Below are positions 1 through 10,954 of a stretch of 64,000 nt of DNA, piece by piece. The stretch's first letter is position 1. Each line of letters begins with the position of its first letter. Below the pieces are notes generated by a model. That model worked only from the letters and a program-made list of their open reading frames with translations, did not search any database and was not told the origin of the DNA. The position numbers and the translations under genes are program-made. The stretch is from Maniola hyperantus (Eukaryota > Arthropoda > Insecta > Lepidoptera > Nymphalidae), in contig NC_048550.1 of the NCBI RefSeq assembly GCF_902806685.2, forward strand, positions 2,089,383 to 2,153,382, written 5' to 3'.

Positions 1-155
1 TAATGGCTGAATGCGTGAAAAGAAGCTGAAAGATCGGATTTTTTACAGTACGTACGTAAATCTCCTAAACTAACTTTGTCATCTATAAAAGCCCCTTAAA
101 AATCACGTTCACAGTAAAAACACTTTCTAAAGTAAGCAGTGTGGCTAATTCCTTT

Positions 156-286
156 GTACACAATCTCTAAACTAAACTAAAATATCACGTCTAAATCTAT
201 TGCTATCCCTTTCATAATGTTGCTTGCGGAAAAGGAAAGCACTAGATTTAGACCTGTTAATTTAGTTTAGTTTAGAGATTGTGTAC
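156..286. mobile_element. Palindromic MITE, 131 bp
   Basis: Left arm 156-180 (starts GTACACAATCTCTAAAC) is repeated inverted at 262-286. A second inverted pair lies inside (CTAAATCTATTGCT near 192, AGCACTAGATTTAG near 239). No coding capacity is visible. The flank GAGAATCGGCCCCAAT resembles the one near 16530, so the two sites may belong to one family. The superfamily is unknown. Confidence 0.75.
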
Positions 287-611
287 TAGAGAATCGGCCC
301 CAATATTCATAACTTGTTCCCTAAACTGGTGTTATAGTCCACACTACCTAACAATGAATAACCAATAAGTAATAAGTAATAACATTCCATGAATTTTTAA
401 TAATCCTAAAAGCCAATCCGAAAACATTATTATTCATAAACTACTATGGAACGGTTGTTTACCTTCCCCTAGTTTCAATGTACTTATAGGTATTTACCCA
501 GCATCATAATTTTTCTGCAAGTATTTTCCTTCAGTTTGTTTATTTCAATGAATTTTAAAAGTAAAAACGCGTGACGGAATAGGAACCGCTTTGAAGTTGC
601 TGCACTTACTA
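287..611. other. AT-rich non-coding stretch
   Basis: No coding region, RNA gene or clear repeat seen. Presumed intron or spacer. Confidence 0.4.
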
Positions 612-870
612 AAAAAAAAATTTAGGGTTCCATACCCGAAGGGTGCCTAAAGGGGACCTATTATTAAGCCTCCCCTGTCCGTCCGTCTGTCTGTCAGCGG
701 GCTGTATCTCGTGAACCGTAATAGGTAGAGAGTGGAAATTTTCACAGAATGTGGAATTCTATTGCCGCTATAAAACAATAACAATTTGAATATGACATCT
801 GTAAAAATTTACAAATTTTTAAAAGAGTTATTTCTTGTACGATGGTACGGAACCCTTCGTATGCGAAATG
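612..870. repeat. Dispersed repeat, family C
   Basis: Begins TTTAGGGTTCCATACC, has a GTCCGTCCGTCTGTCTGTC microsatellite core at about 678-697, then CTCGTGAACCGTAATAGG and ATTGCCGCTATAA, and ends at ACGGAACCCTTCG. The same blocks recur near 10240, 13950, 21655, 29870, 30290 and 30870. Non-coding. Confidence 0.7.
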
Positions 871-909
871 CGAATCAAACAACGAGGTGTTCTATTAGAT
901 GGTGGAACA

Positions 910-1079
910 ACCCACCACCACACATGGCCCCACCAACCTCGCGGTTATATGGGCCGGGAGGGCGCCCGTTCGGTACTTGCTCGGTGGCTCTTTCCCGGGG
1001 CGCCTTCTTGACTCCCTACAAGTTCTTTCTTTCTGCTTCCTTGTTCCCATCAGGTCACTCTCCCTATTCTGGGGAAAGG
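910..1079 (-). mobile_element. R1-clade LINE 3' end, 5'-truncated
   Basis: It matches the 3' part of the fragment at 10955-11500 (shared blocks TATATGGGCC, CCCGTTCGGTACTTG, TTTCCCGGGGCGCCTTC). The 10-bp sequence TGGTGGAACA lies on both sides (900-909 and 1080-1089), as expected for target-primed insertion. Only 3' untranslated sequence is left. Confidence 0.65.
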
Positions 1080-1090
1080 TGGTGGAACAG

Positions 1091-1889
1091 TCGATAAAAT
1101 ATCATTTCTAATCACGTGTATACCCCTAAAAAGTCATGCCAATATAAGTACAATAAATACCTTCACCTTGGCAGCCATTGTGTGTTGTTAGTATTCCGAT
1201 CAGTCTGCTATTACAGGCGGAAACATTACTTAATCAGCCCGCAGCACCATAAACGTGGTAGGTAATCTCTTCTATAAAAGTCGCCAATCGATGCGGTTTT
1301 AATCGTGTTTCTAGCCTAATGACTCTTTATTTAGGTACAGTTCTAATTATGTTAGCATAAAGCTGAGTAGCTTATTATTATAATTATTATATTTTATATT
1401 TAAATAATAATTATTATTGTTTTATAGCATTCATACAAAAATATAACCGACATACGAAGAAACTACAAGAACCGTATCATACAGTAACTTTCCACATAAA
1501 AACTAGATGTCGCTGTACAAAGTTCGATCACGCTAGAAATGTTTTTACATAGCTACATAGTTCAGCTTCTGCCTTCGTTTTCCTGAATTACTATAGTTAC
1601 AAATTGCAGTTTTTCACCATTCCATTGTTTTAATAAACATCAAAAGATAACTATCTTGGTAAAGAGATAATGGGGTAAAGAAGTTCAGTTTTTGTTTTAA
1701 GAACTTGCTGTTGAGATAATAGTGAGTTCAATAAATTATTGTTTTTAGAGTTTACTGTATGTAGAGCTTGCGAATGCTCGTGAGGCGTATGACATCTGCT
1801 CTCAAAAACGTTGCTTCGTGATGACCACGACCACTCTGCCAAGAGTGCTACGACGAAGAAGAAGTATGTAGAGACTAGAGATAACAGGG
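1091..1889. other. Non-coding stretch, no clear element
   Basis: AT-rich. CTACATAGTTCAGCT occurs near 1550 and again near 2060, the only internal repetition noticed. Reading frames of 60-85 codons here show no protein-like character. Confidence 0.35.
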
Positions 1890-2390
1890 CATAGAGCAGA
1901 AACAAAGAGGAGATGTTGTATTAAGATTTCCCTATGAAATATCGAGTGACATTTTGCGGGGTGAGGGGTTGTGGAACGCCGCCCACTTCTCAATTTTCCA
2001 TCTGCGGGTTAGTAGCAAAACTACTCGCTTAGCGACCTAACATCGATATATTGATGTCACTACATAGTTCAGCTATCTCACACTAGATGTCAATAAGTGT
2101 AGAAACAATTTAATAATTACGTATAAAATTACTTACAAATGAAATGTGATACCATTCATAGCATCAGAACGTCTGTCTGAATAACTTTGACACGATAAAA
2201 CACAACACTTCATCCTTTTGTTCTTAAAAACGCGAAAACACACCGATAATACGAGTCTCAATATATGTGAACCTGACGAACGCAGACAGCATACTAACTA
2301 AGGCCCCGCCCACAGTGATGACGTCAGGACCTAGTTGAAAATCACAGTGCACAGTTGCTTAGGCCAACTCCTCTTTGTTTCTGCTCTATG
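1890..2390. repeat. Perfect 23-bp inverted repeats 455 bp apart
   Basis: 1890-1912 (CATAGAGCAGAAACAAAG then AGGAG) is the exact reverse complement of 2368-2390. The enclosed sequence has no recognisable gene. This may be two copies of one short repeat in opposite orientation, or the ends of an old element. Confidence 0.5.
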
Positions 2391-3349
2391 TAACAGGGTT
2401 ACGGAGTTCAGTAATTTTTTTTTGCTCGTTTCTTTCCTTTATCTTCTTCTTTCCCATGTCCTATTTTCTTTCGGTTCGGGCCTCCTTAGCAGCCTCTGGA
2501 CTTTATTTTTTACAATTGAGCTTGAAATGTTTACTCGCCGAATGGAAATTGTACCAAAATGTAATAAAACACAAGCTACATCGGTGTTAGAATGATAAGC
2601 AGACGGCTACTCAAGTGTCGGATTAATTCCATATTGTTTCAAGGTTCGCTGGAATGACCAGCAGTACTACGCGCCTGAATTGAATGATAAATTAGCTTTT
2701 GGATCGTGTCTTCTTAATCTTTGAGTCATGAGGTCAAAGTGATGAAGCAACCTTTGTGGTTAGTCATCATGATAGTTGGAAACATTTGAGCTATTAACTA
2801 TGAAAAGATTAAATCTATTTCATGGTGACAGCACCAGTAAATCACGCATATATTGTGTAGGTATATGGGCATAAATTAAGCTACCGTCCCTGGCTTCGCT
2901 AGGGTAGAATATTTGAAAATGACGAAAGGACTAACTGTCGGCGATTTTCTCTCTCAAGAAACGCACAATAAAATGTACATTCCGTGTAAACGAAAGAGAT
3001 GCACAAGTTGCTCTCTGACTGTTCACACTGCCGGCGATGACTCGTTTTAGTAGTTTTGTCGCTGAGCGATGAGCTTTCAAAAATAAACTCGTTCAGAGAT
3101 ATTCACGTGTAACGCGCGCGCAGGTTTGCATAGGACTGAGCGGCCGCGGGCGAATGGCGCGAGTAATCGCTCGTCGCACTTGCACACTCGCTTATATTTT
3201 TACTTTTATTCCACTTATCTGTCGTCTATTCCTCTCTTATCTACTGTTGTATTTTCATTTATATATATATATATACATACGTATATTATGTGTATTTACT
3301 TTATTTAATTAGTACACCCCTTCCGCTTTCTTCAATTTTTATAATATCC
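2391..3349. other. Non-coding stretch with (AT)n
   Basis: Contains a short (TA)n run at about 3260-3274 and a moderately GC-rich patch at 3105-3190. No gene recognised. Confidence 0.35.
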
Positions 3350-3480
3350 TCTACCCTAAGGTTGCCTGGAAGAGATCGCTATTTTAGCGATAAGGCCGCC
3401 TATTGTACATGCTGTATTTGTTATATGTCTATTGTTTTTGTTTTGGTGTACAATAAAGCATATTTTACTTTACTTTTACT
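3350..3480 (+). mobile_element. 3' UTR remnant of a jockey/CR1-like LINE
   Basis: AGGTTGCCTGGAAGAGATCG followed by TTTTAGCGATAAGGCCGCC and a downstream AATAAA (about 3451). The same block occurs inverted at 11625-11665 and 31695-31725, in both cases beside an AT-rich LINE tail. Confidence 0.55.
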
Positions 3481-3790
3481 TACTTATAGCCCGGCGACAA
3501 AACTATCGAAACTACACACTCGCTTCCCGCTGATCGCCAACTCATTTAAGTTTCTAGTTCTACTCGTTTCTCGTTCATCGTCGGCGGTCGGACCACTGCC
3601 TAAGTTAATCACGCGTGCTTATTTCAGTCATTCAGTGGAGCTGCTATTCACCGCACGGTTGGCCGCGCCGCGCCGGAACTGTGCTCATTTGTCTCTTTAA
3701 CCAGAGTGAAAACACTGCATTGTGCCTTCACTCTCTTTGTCACAATAGTACTTAAGCTGTGGACTTGGTGTCGTTAGTATTAATATTCAT

Positions 3791-3860
3791 AGTACGCGAC
3801 AGGTCCAGATGGCAATCGGGGAGGGAACGCCCCGCACACCAGCACAGCCTCTCGCGCTGA
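3791..3860. mobile_element. Half copy of GC-rich palindromic MITE (family G)
   Basis: AGTACGCGACAGGTCCAGATG followed by GGCAATCGGGG and GCCCCGCAC. It matches the left arm of the copies at 8428-8524 and 34612-34754; the right arm is missing. Confidence 0.6.
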
Positions 3861-4014
3861 GTCACATAATGAGGTTATCGCAAAGGCGAGGTTTTTGTAT
3901 TGATACAGTTTTGATTTAGGGATACAAATATGTAAAAGTATATGTATGTAAAAAAATCTAAGTTTCTACTAATCTATCAGCGATTTGAACTGTCTGTTGA
4001 TAACAGTTGAGTCT

Positions 4015-4232
4015 TGCCTTTTATAAAATTCAAAGTCCTGCCTGACTGACTTATATAACAACGCATAACCTAAACTGCTGGTCCTAGAGACATGAAATTT
4101 GGAGGGTGTGTTGTTTGTAAAGAGTAAGTATCCAATAAGAAAGGATTTTTGAAAATTCCACCCCTAAGTGGGTTAAATGGGGTTTGAAATGTATGTAGTC
4201 CATGCGGAGGAAGTCGCGAGCATAAGCTAGTT
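4015..4232 (-). repeat. Dispersed repeat, family A
   Basis: Contains the TGACTGACTT end, GAAATTTGG, AAGAAAGGATTTTTGAAAAT, and GAAGTCGCGAGCATAAGCTAG at its far end. A diverged copy of the commonest repeat in the window. Confidence 0.7.
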
Positions 4233-4446
4233 ATAATGTACAGATGAAATGATCATCACAACTCAAGTAAGTTGTGTGAAGTAAGTACAAAAAGCGCAAT
4301 CGTCACCGGAAGCGACAGAGACACGAGGGTCACGGGTTCGACGCCCGTCTCCATAGCACCGCAGTTAATGACTATGTTATGTTACGTTATGTTATGTACG
4401 TACTGTATTCGTAGATAATTGTACATCTGTTATCGCTTCCTAATCA

Positions 4447-4627
4447 TAGGAAATCAATTAAATATCACTTGCTTTAACGGTGAAGAAAAACTTGCGTGCT
4501 TGAGAGTTCTCCATAACTCCGTATCTTTGAAAAGAGCGTCAGCGTGGTAGACTATGGGCAAACCCTTCTCACTCTGAGAGGAGACCCGTGCTCTGTAGTG
4601 AGCCGGCGATGGGTTGATCATGATGAA
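4447..4627 (-). repeat. Dispersed repeat, family E (full copy)
   Basis: On the minus strand it starts ATCATGATCAACCCATCG, continues with CTACAGAGCACGGGTCTCC and a GAGAAGGG block, and ends at CAAGTGATATTTAAT. Partial copies lie at 12150, 18973, 28606 and 51190. The open frame across it is an accident of the repeat. Confidence 0.65.
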
Positions 4628-5060
4628 ACTTGCATCCACACTATCATCAAGTTTCCTTAGTAACACAGCTAAAACTTGTAGCTTTTTTATTTTTTAATCT
4701 TTATTTATTTTTAAAGGGATTTTATACAATATCATGTACATGACAACCATATCGTACATAAACTAACATAATTAACAGTAATTATTAATAAAATCATATT
4801 TTATATACTTACTTAATATTCTATCCAACTTAAGTAATTTAAAAAATTTGTATACTACGTACCTAATCTATTTTTAATACTTTTTATATACAGGTTAAAT
4901 AAAATTTTAGCCGAAAAGGAATCCGAACTTGTAAGCTTATAATAATATAATATTGCAGTACAGATTGATAACGCATTTTATAAGGGCAGTAAAACCACAT
5001 AAAACGTAGAATAAGGCTACCGACTGTACCGGGCGATAAGCCTTATAGTAAAGTACACGG

Positions 5061-5663
5061 TTGACACCAATCCATAACTTAGAACAACTGATAGCTTCCA
5101 ATGGTTTTAAAGTTTTAAGTTTAAGCTTTTATACAGGGAGCAGTGGCATGCGAAATGTAAACAGAGTTGATTTCAAGAACATAATTTTCAGTGGTCGTTC
5201 GTCTAATGCGTGTAGAGATATTCCGAATCGTAAACAGGGAAGTGTGGGGGGAGGCGGGGTTTCAAAATCAAAGGCTGTGACATACAGACGAATGAAGGAC
5301 ATACGGACGGCCTGGACGTTCATGAGGGTTCCTTGTGCTACTATATTCTCCGGTAGTCCTAAACCAAATTTCAACCTGGTTTCTCTTTCACCCTTCTACT
5401 ATCGTACTGCAAGGGATCGCCAAGGTCTGCACCCGTACGTAGTCGAAATTCCACGGATACGTACGAAGCGATTTGCCTCCTCATTTCTAATCCAAACCGC
5501 TAAGATTTGGAACACCCTTCCAGCATCAGTTTTCTCCTCCAATTATAATATGGGTACCTTCAAGTCGAGAGTGAATAGGCATCTTCTAGATCTAGGCAAA
5601 CGCACTCCTGCTCTTAGGCTGCATCATCACTTGCCGCCAGGTCTGATTGCAGCCAAGCGCTAG
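5061..5663 (+). pseudogene. Jockey/CR1-like LINE reverse transcriptase, C-terminal remnant
   Basis: The last third reads TKRFASSFLIQTAKIWNTLP then FKSRVNRHLL. This is the extreme C-terminal tail of lepidopteran jockey/CR1-type reverse transcriptases (the 'RTA.LWN.LP...F...FK.RV..HL' pattern). The catalytic polymerase region is absent, so it is a dead 5'-truncated copy. The first part of the frame, about 100 residues, looks non-protein-like and may not belong. The same tail occurs twice more at 31205-31480, which links these fragments to one family. Confidence 0.7.
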
Positions 5664-5867
5664 TCTACACGCTGAAATTTTAATGGTTGTTTTCCCGAAG
5701 CGAAATGATTTTGTCGTGGTGTTACAATCGATTTATAAATATAAAAAATTATTAGAGACAAAAATGACAAATTTACAATCGAGAAAACCAAAAATCGAAT
5801 GAGACCTCGAACCAATAGTGATACCGCGTGCGTGCAGGTCAGTTTATACCGTATCACTACGCGCGAG

Positions 5868-5935
5868 AGCTTATTTTTAACCAACTTCAAAAAAAGGAGG
5901 AGGTTCTCAATTCGTCGGAATCTTTTTTTTGCTCT
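5868..5935 (+). repeat. Terminal piece of repeat family F
   Basis: AACCAACTTCAAAAAAAGG followed by AGGAGGTTCTCAATTCGTCGG. The reverse complement occurs at 26468-26512 and 40845-40885. Confidence 0.6.
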
Positions 5936-6860
5936 AAACTTCTTCACTTTATTGGCAGCGCGGTTCGAGTGAATGTCTACCTACTATTCACGTTACGTCT
6001 AGGGAGTTACTATTGTTTCTCACACTTTCGAGTTTTCGATTTTTTTTTAATTATTTCAAAACAAAAACATTTTTATTTTTTAAGTTTAACTCAAAATTTT
6101 GATAGTAATACTGAGGGCAAATCGTTCTGCCGCGGGAAGACCACCACTAAAATTTCACCGAAAAAATGTATCATCATCGTATTGTCATCAGTTCAATGAC
6201 TTAACGTGAGCTACAAAATATCCCATACTTAATTTATCGAAAGATAAATTAACACACGCTTTCTACATCGCGCTAATGGTATTCACATTATCTGGCATAT
6301 GGATGTGGATGTCGGCATGTGGGCAGCGGGTTCGATGCCCGTGCTGCACATAATGGTGCGATTGTCGTCCCCGTTTGCCGCCTAACGCCTACCGGCCTAC
6401 CTAAACAGAAATAAGATATTAGATATCTTTTCTCGGAACAAAAAGTGGTATCGGATAGAGTTAGCTTTAATTTATAGCCACTAGGATTGCATCAATTTGG
6501 TTCCCGTAAACTGGGTACCCATCTGTTGGTGAAAACCGCATTAAAATCCGTTGCGTAGTTTAAACATCTAAGCGTCTAAAGGTCAAATTAATGCAGAAAT
6601 CAGCAAAAATATTATAATATGTAGTACTTAATACCAACAAAGTATCAACTGGAAAAGCTTGAAATAGTCTAACCTTGTACTTAATACCATTTAAAGTCAG
6701 ATCAAGTGGCGAGTGGCGTGCTTGAGGTGTTATGTCATCGGTTGTGGTCATTTCTTTAATTACTGCTCTGGCACAATTCGTTCTGGATTAGCTCTTACCC
6801 ATTTAGAAGTCTTCAGAGTTTTGAGCTCTAATAACAGCGCAATAATGTGGTGTGGCTAAT
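5936..6860. other. Non-coding stretch
   Basis: AT-rich. A lone tRNA B-box-like motif (GGGTTCGATGCCCG, about 6327) has no A box at the right distance. Nothing else recognised. Confidence 0.35.
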
Positions 6861-7045
6861 TCTATTTTTTTTTAAAGAGTACCTATTAGCCATGTTAAAT
6901 GACTAATATTCCCCTTTCCCCTCCAACTAAGCGTAAAGCTTGTGCTAGGGGTAGGTACGAATAGTGCAACGGGCGGGGTTTGAACCGTCGATCTTTCGGT
7001 TTTCAGTCCACTCCTTTACCCGTTGAGCTATTGAGGCTCAATTGT
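6861..7045 (-). mobile_element. tRNA-derived SINE
   Basis: The minus strand begins AGCCTCAATAGCTCAACGGG (A box TAGCTCAACGGG) and has a tRNA-like anticodon arm reading CTGAAAA. The B box GGTTCAAACCCCGC follows, then a non-tRNA body that ends in a T/A-rich tail near 6865. The acceptor ends do not pair well, so it is a SINE head rather than a working tRNA gene. Confidence 0.7.
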
Positions 7046-7419
7046 ATAGAAATCATAATCGTCAACCGATAGTAGTCCACTGCTAGACATATAGGTCTGT
7101 TGTAATAGATCAACAGATGTGCTTTGTGCAACATGGTCTGGCATTAACTATTAGCAAATTAAAAAATAGTACAAATTTCTAAATACAACGTGGCTTATCT
7201 CTACACATAAAATAATAGAACATGATTTTCACCTGTAAGCTAATAAAAAGTAATAATATATTTTGTTGCATAATATGACCCTGACAGTTGACACAATAAA
7301 ACACATTGCTTTTTATCTCTATGTCGTATTATTATTTATCTATTTGCGTTTTAAATAAAAATTCGTTCACTGGAAGTAGGTATACATATGATATTGTGCT
7401 GATATCATTTATATTTTAC

Positions 7420-7635
7420 TAGCTTATGCCGGCGAATTCATCTGCGTGGACTACACAAACAAGCCCCCGTCTTACTCCTTTAGGGGTTGAATTTTCAAAA
7501 ATCCTTTCTTAGCAGATGCCAACGTAATAATAGCTATCTGTATGCCAAATTTCAGCCCGATCCGTCTAGTAGTTTGAGCTGTGCGTTGATAGATCAGTCA
7601 GTCAGTCACCTTTTCGTTTTATATATATTTAGATA
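7420..7635 (+). repeat. Dispersed repeat, family A
   Basis: Starts ACTAGCTTATGCCGGCGAAT, contains AAAATCCTTTCTTAGCAG and TTTCAGCCCGATCCGTCTAG, and ends in GATCAGTCAGTCAGTCACC. Confidence 0.75.
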
Positions 7636-7640
7636 TAGAT

Positions 7641-8427
7641 AACGCATAATTTGAGGGGCATTACTGTTTTTTGGGTACACTTAACTATTTTAAACAGTTG
7701 ACAGGGCTAAAAGGCAAAAGCAATTTACAAAAAGACACTTAACTTTTTATGATATTAGTATGGATGTAGATATCTACTCATGAAAAAATGTAGAAAATTT
7801 CGTGTCGCACTTTCAACTAAAAAAAAAAACTAATTTTCAAACAAAACAGAAAATAACGTGAAAATATTCCCTAATACGATTCATCACCCTACACTCTTAG
7901 CTTTATAAAAGCATCAGTTACTAACTCATTAGGCATAGCTTTTTCTATGGGTACGAGTAAGAGTACAAGAGCATAAATGAAAAGATTGCATAACAAGCGT
8001 GCTTAAATAAGACAAAAGATTCATGAAGTTAAATGTAAAATCTTTTTTTCAAGTTTTAACGCAAATTCTCTTTCGTTTAAAGATAGAATGGAATAGAATA
8101 GAATGAAATGGAAGACAGGCATGGAAAAGCATTCCTTTTGGTGTTTTCAATATATATCTCGTAAATAACGCATTTTTTAAAAATATATTATAATAAAGCT
8201 TTTGGTAAAGTATCAAATTTCCCATGAGCCATCAGAATAGCATTTTTCATTAAAAAACTCGTGAACGTCTTAGTTTCTTTCTTTAGGACATAATCAATAC
8301 TACTTGTGGAAAATAGAGACCAAGGCCTAGTATCAGAAAATAATATACTTATCAACATCATCCTGTGGAACTTTAACCCTTTGTGGATCTACAGACAGAA
8401 ACCCAGACAGAAAGTAACATATCTATA
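7641..8427. other. Non-coding stretch
   Basis: AT-rich. Short GAATAGAAT-type simple repeat at 8085-8115. No gene seen. Confidence 0.35.
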
Positions 8428-8524
8428 GTACGCGACAGGGCGAGCTGGCAATCAGGGTATGAGGCGGGGGGACGCCCCGCACGTCACCCGCGCTCCCTCT
8501 TTGCCATTTCGACCTGTCGCGTAC
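8428..8524. mobile_element. GC-rich palindromic MITE (family G)
   Basis: Left end GTACGCGACAGGGCGAGCTG, right end ATTTCGACCTGTCGCGTACC. The arms are inverted repeats of about 25 bp around a core with GGGGGGACGCCCCGC. It is much richer in GC than its surroundings. A longer copy lies at 34612-34754. Confidence 0.75.
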
Positions 8525-9011
8525 CTACCTGCTATAATTACAATGTCTTTAGTGGATTAACCAGACTGAAACTAATTTGGAAAGATCGATCAAAAGGTTC
8601 CCCCCTAAAGTGAAATCACTTCGGAGTGAATCACCTAATTTACATCTTAAGGGATAAATTTACATGTTAGATAGCGTCCTACATATTAACATATCGGACC
8701 CTCCCTCGTAGCTTCAGTTTTAAGTTTGCGTAATAATTATCATCACTATAATATCTTACAAATCCAACAACTGACCATCGAAAAGAGTAATTTATTACCT
8801 ATTTTGACTAAATCATTTGACTTTGACGAGTTTTCATAGGTGTTACAGAAAAAGATATAAAAGGAACTAAAGATAAAATCCCAAAGTAACATGTATGAAG
8901 ACAAGCTAACTATGAAAATGAAGCGACCCTCTAAGTACATGTAAATATAAAATTTTGGGTTCGTTCTGGGTCACCGGATACGAATTTACAAGTCTCACTG
9001 CATAATGACAT

Positions 9012-9085
9012 AGCAAAATCCACACTAATATTATAAATGAGAAAGTGTGTCTGTCTGTATGTCTGCTAGCCTTTCACGGCAAAAA
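9012..9085 (-). repeat. Truncated family B end
   Basis: CACACTAATATTATAAATG with GTGTGTCTGTCTGTATGTC and CTAGCCTTTCACGGC: the microsatellite end of family B, cut short after about 70 bp. Confidence 0.55.
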
Positions 9086-9429
9086 ATTCTCTTTAATAAT
9101 GAATTCTAGCCCCATTAACTACCGCTATACAAAATATCACATCATTTTATCACTACAGTCACAAGCGTTTTGGTATATTCGGTGTAAGCCGAAATCGCTC
9201 TCGCTCATACCTTAACAGCTATCTAAGCAACCCCCGCGGGTCATCGTCCGGTGGAGTGGGCTGCCGGCTGGCTGAAACCCGGCTTTCAGTGCGACACCAC
9301 TTCGTTACTCGTATGCTCTCACTGCCACTGCTCTTAGCTCTACACTCCCTCCGTCACCCGTCTGAAATTCACCTCTCTAATAAGAATTTTCAAGACTAAA
9401 TTCGAGACTGGAAGTAAATTTATTTCAAT

Positions 9430-9585
9430 ACTAGCTTATGCTCACTATGTCGGCAAGTTGTGCCGACCCCACGTAGCGTGGGATAAGGTAAGGAAGACTA
9501 GCTTATGCTCGCTATGTTCTTAGCAATGTTGCTTGTATGTCGGAAAGTTGTGCCGACCCCACGTTGCGTGGGATAAGGTAGGAAG
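9430..9585 (+). repeat. Two diverged tandem units in front of a family A copy
   Basis: Units at 9430-9496 and 9497-9585 each start CTAGCTTATGCTC and carry AAGTTGTGCCGACCCCACG, GCGTGGGATAAGGTA and GGAAGA. A third CTAGCTTATGCTCG at 9587 opens a normal family A copy. This looks like repeated slippage or reinsertion at the 5' end of the element. Confidence 0.65.
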
Positions 9586-9802
9586 ACTAGCTTATGCTCG
9601 CGACTTCATCCGCGTGGACTACACACATTTTAACCCCCTATTTCACCCCCTTATTGAGTTGAATTTTCAAAAATCCTTTCCTAGCGGATGCCTACGTCAT
9701 AATACTTATCTGCACGCTAAACAGTCCGATCCGTCTAGTAGTTTGAGCTGTGTGTTCATAGATCAGCCAGCCAGTCAGTCACCTTTTCCTTTCATATATT
9801 TA
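9586..9802 (+). repeat. Dispersed repeat, family A
   Basis: ACTAGCTTATGCTCGCGACT at the start, TTTTCAAAAATCCTTTCCTA inside, GATCAGCCAGCCAGTCAGTC at the end. Confidence 0.75.
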
Positions 9803-10024
9803 GACTAGATGATGCGGATTCGTGGATTAAGATTTTAAAAAATCCCGAGGAACTCTTTGATTTTCCGGAATAAAAGGTCCTTCTCCAGGATGCAAGCTAT
9901 CTCTGTATCAAATTTCGTCAAAATCGGTTGAACGGATGGGCCGTGAAAGGGTAGCAGACAGACAGACAAACAGACAGACAAACATACATACAGACAGACT
10001 TTCGAATTTATAATATTAGTATTC
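9803..10024 (+). repeat. Dispersed repeat, family B, with (ACAG)n tail
   Basis: AACTCTTTGATTTTCCGGAA, TCAAAATCGGTTGAACGG, then CAGACAGACAGACAAACAG and ATAATATTAGTATTC. It directly abuts the preceding family A copy. Confidence 0.75.
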
Positions 10025-10239
10025 AATTGTCTTAAAATATATTGTTGAAAAATCACAGTGAGATTGAAAAATTTTTTGTCAAAAAATCTTGAATTGTTCT
10101 CTACTGTCTTCTTCTTTCCTATTCTTTCAAGGCAACAGTGAATAACTACCTAATAGCCGTTTTCTAGGCTATAATAGCCTAGACTTCGTCATTACTTTGA
10201 ATCAGACATTTGCAAACCTACCTTGCACAAAATATCAGA

Positions 10240-10430
10240 ATGTAACCACAAAAAAAACGGTTTTCGGGTTTTTTTCCTTTAAATGTGCTATAAGACCTAC
10301 CTACTTGCCGAATTTCTGGATTCTAGGTCAACGGTAAGTACCCTCTAGGTTTCTTGACAGACAGACAGAAAGACAACAAAGTGATCCTATAAGGGTTCCG
10401 TTTTTCCTTTTAAGGTACGGAACCCTAAAA
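10240..10430. repeat. Dispersed repeat, family C fragment
   Basis: Contains CTTGACAGACAGACAGAAAG, AGTGATCCTATAAGGGTTCC and TACGGAACCCTAAAAA. It is the inverse of the first part of the copy at 21655. Confidence 0.7.
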
Positions 10431-10939
10431 AATACAATTAACAGTTCTTATCTTAGCGTGAAATTGTTTTTCAAACGATCATGATATTACTTACTTAATA
10501 AGCAATTAATTTCAAAGATACCACTCGTAATCGATACTAGGAATACTTGTCTCGATGAGGTATCGATTCACAAAAAGGATACAAAAAAGCGCACTTGGCA
10601 AAAAGCGATATACGATTCAGCGGTTCAATAAAACAGATCGAAAACCGCAAGGCAACTGTATCTGTTACTCGAGTGACACGAATACCGCTGAGCTACATTA
10701 AGGTCGCTTTAATCGAAGCTGAATAAAGTTTAATTAAACTCGAGAGTACAATGAACACTCGGATTTGCAGGTAATAACATTTCGAGGACGAGCTATATGG
10801 TGTAAATTGTGAGATTTTGATGCTGAAAAAGAAGAATATTTTGATGCCACATTTCAATATTATAAATACCAGCCCTTCGGTCACTTCGTGGACTTCGTGA
10901 TGCGGGATGACTCCTCGGTCTACGAGCCCATAGTTTCCA
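10431..10939. other. Non-coding stretch
   Basis: No gene recognised. From about 10868 the composition becomes GC-richer (TCACTTCGTGGACTTCGTGA). This part may be the remnant of another LINE 3' end, into which the R1-clade fragment inserted. Confidence 0.35.
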
Positions 10940-10954
10940 CCCCAAAAGGTACAA

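Noticed and set aside
4290..4370. GGGTTCGACGCCCG B-box-like motif, possible tRNA gene
   Set aside because: No A box at the right distance and no cloverleaf could be drawn.
6300..6350. GGGTTCGATGCCCG motif, possible tRNA
   Set aside because: Same reason: isolated B box without acceptor or anticodon arms.
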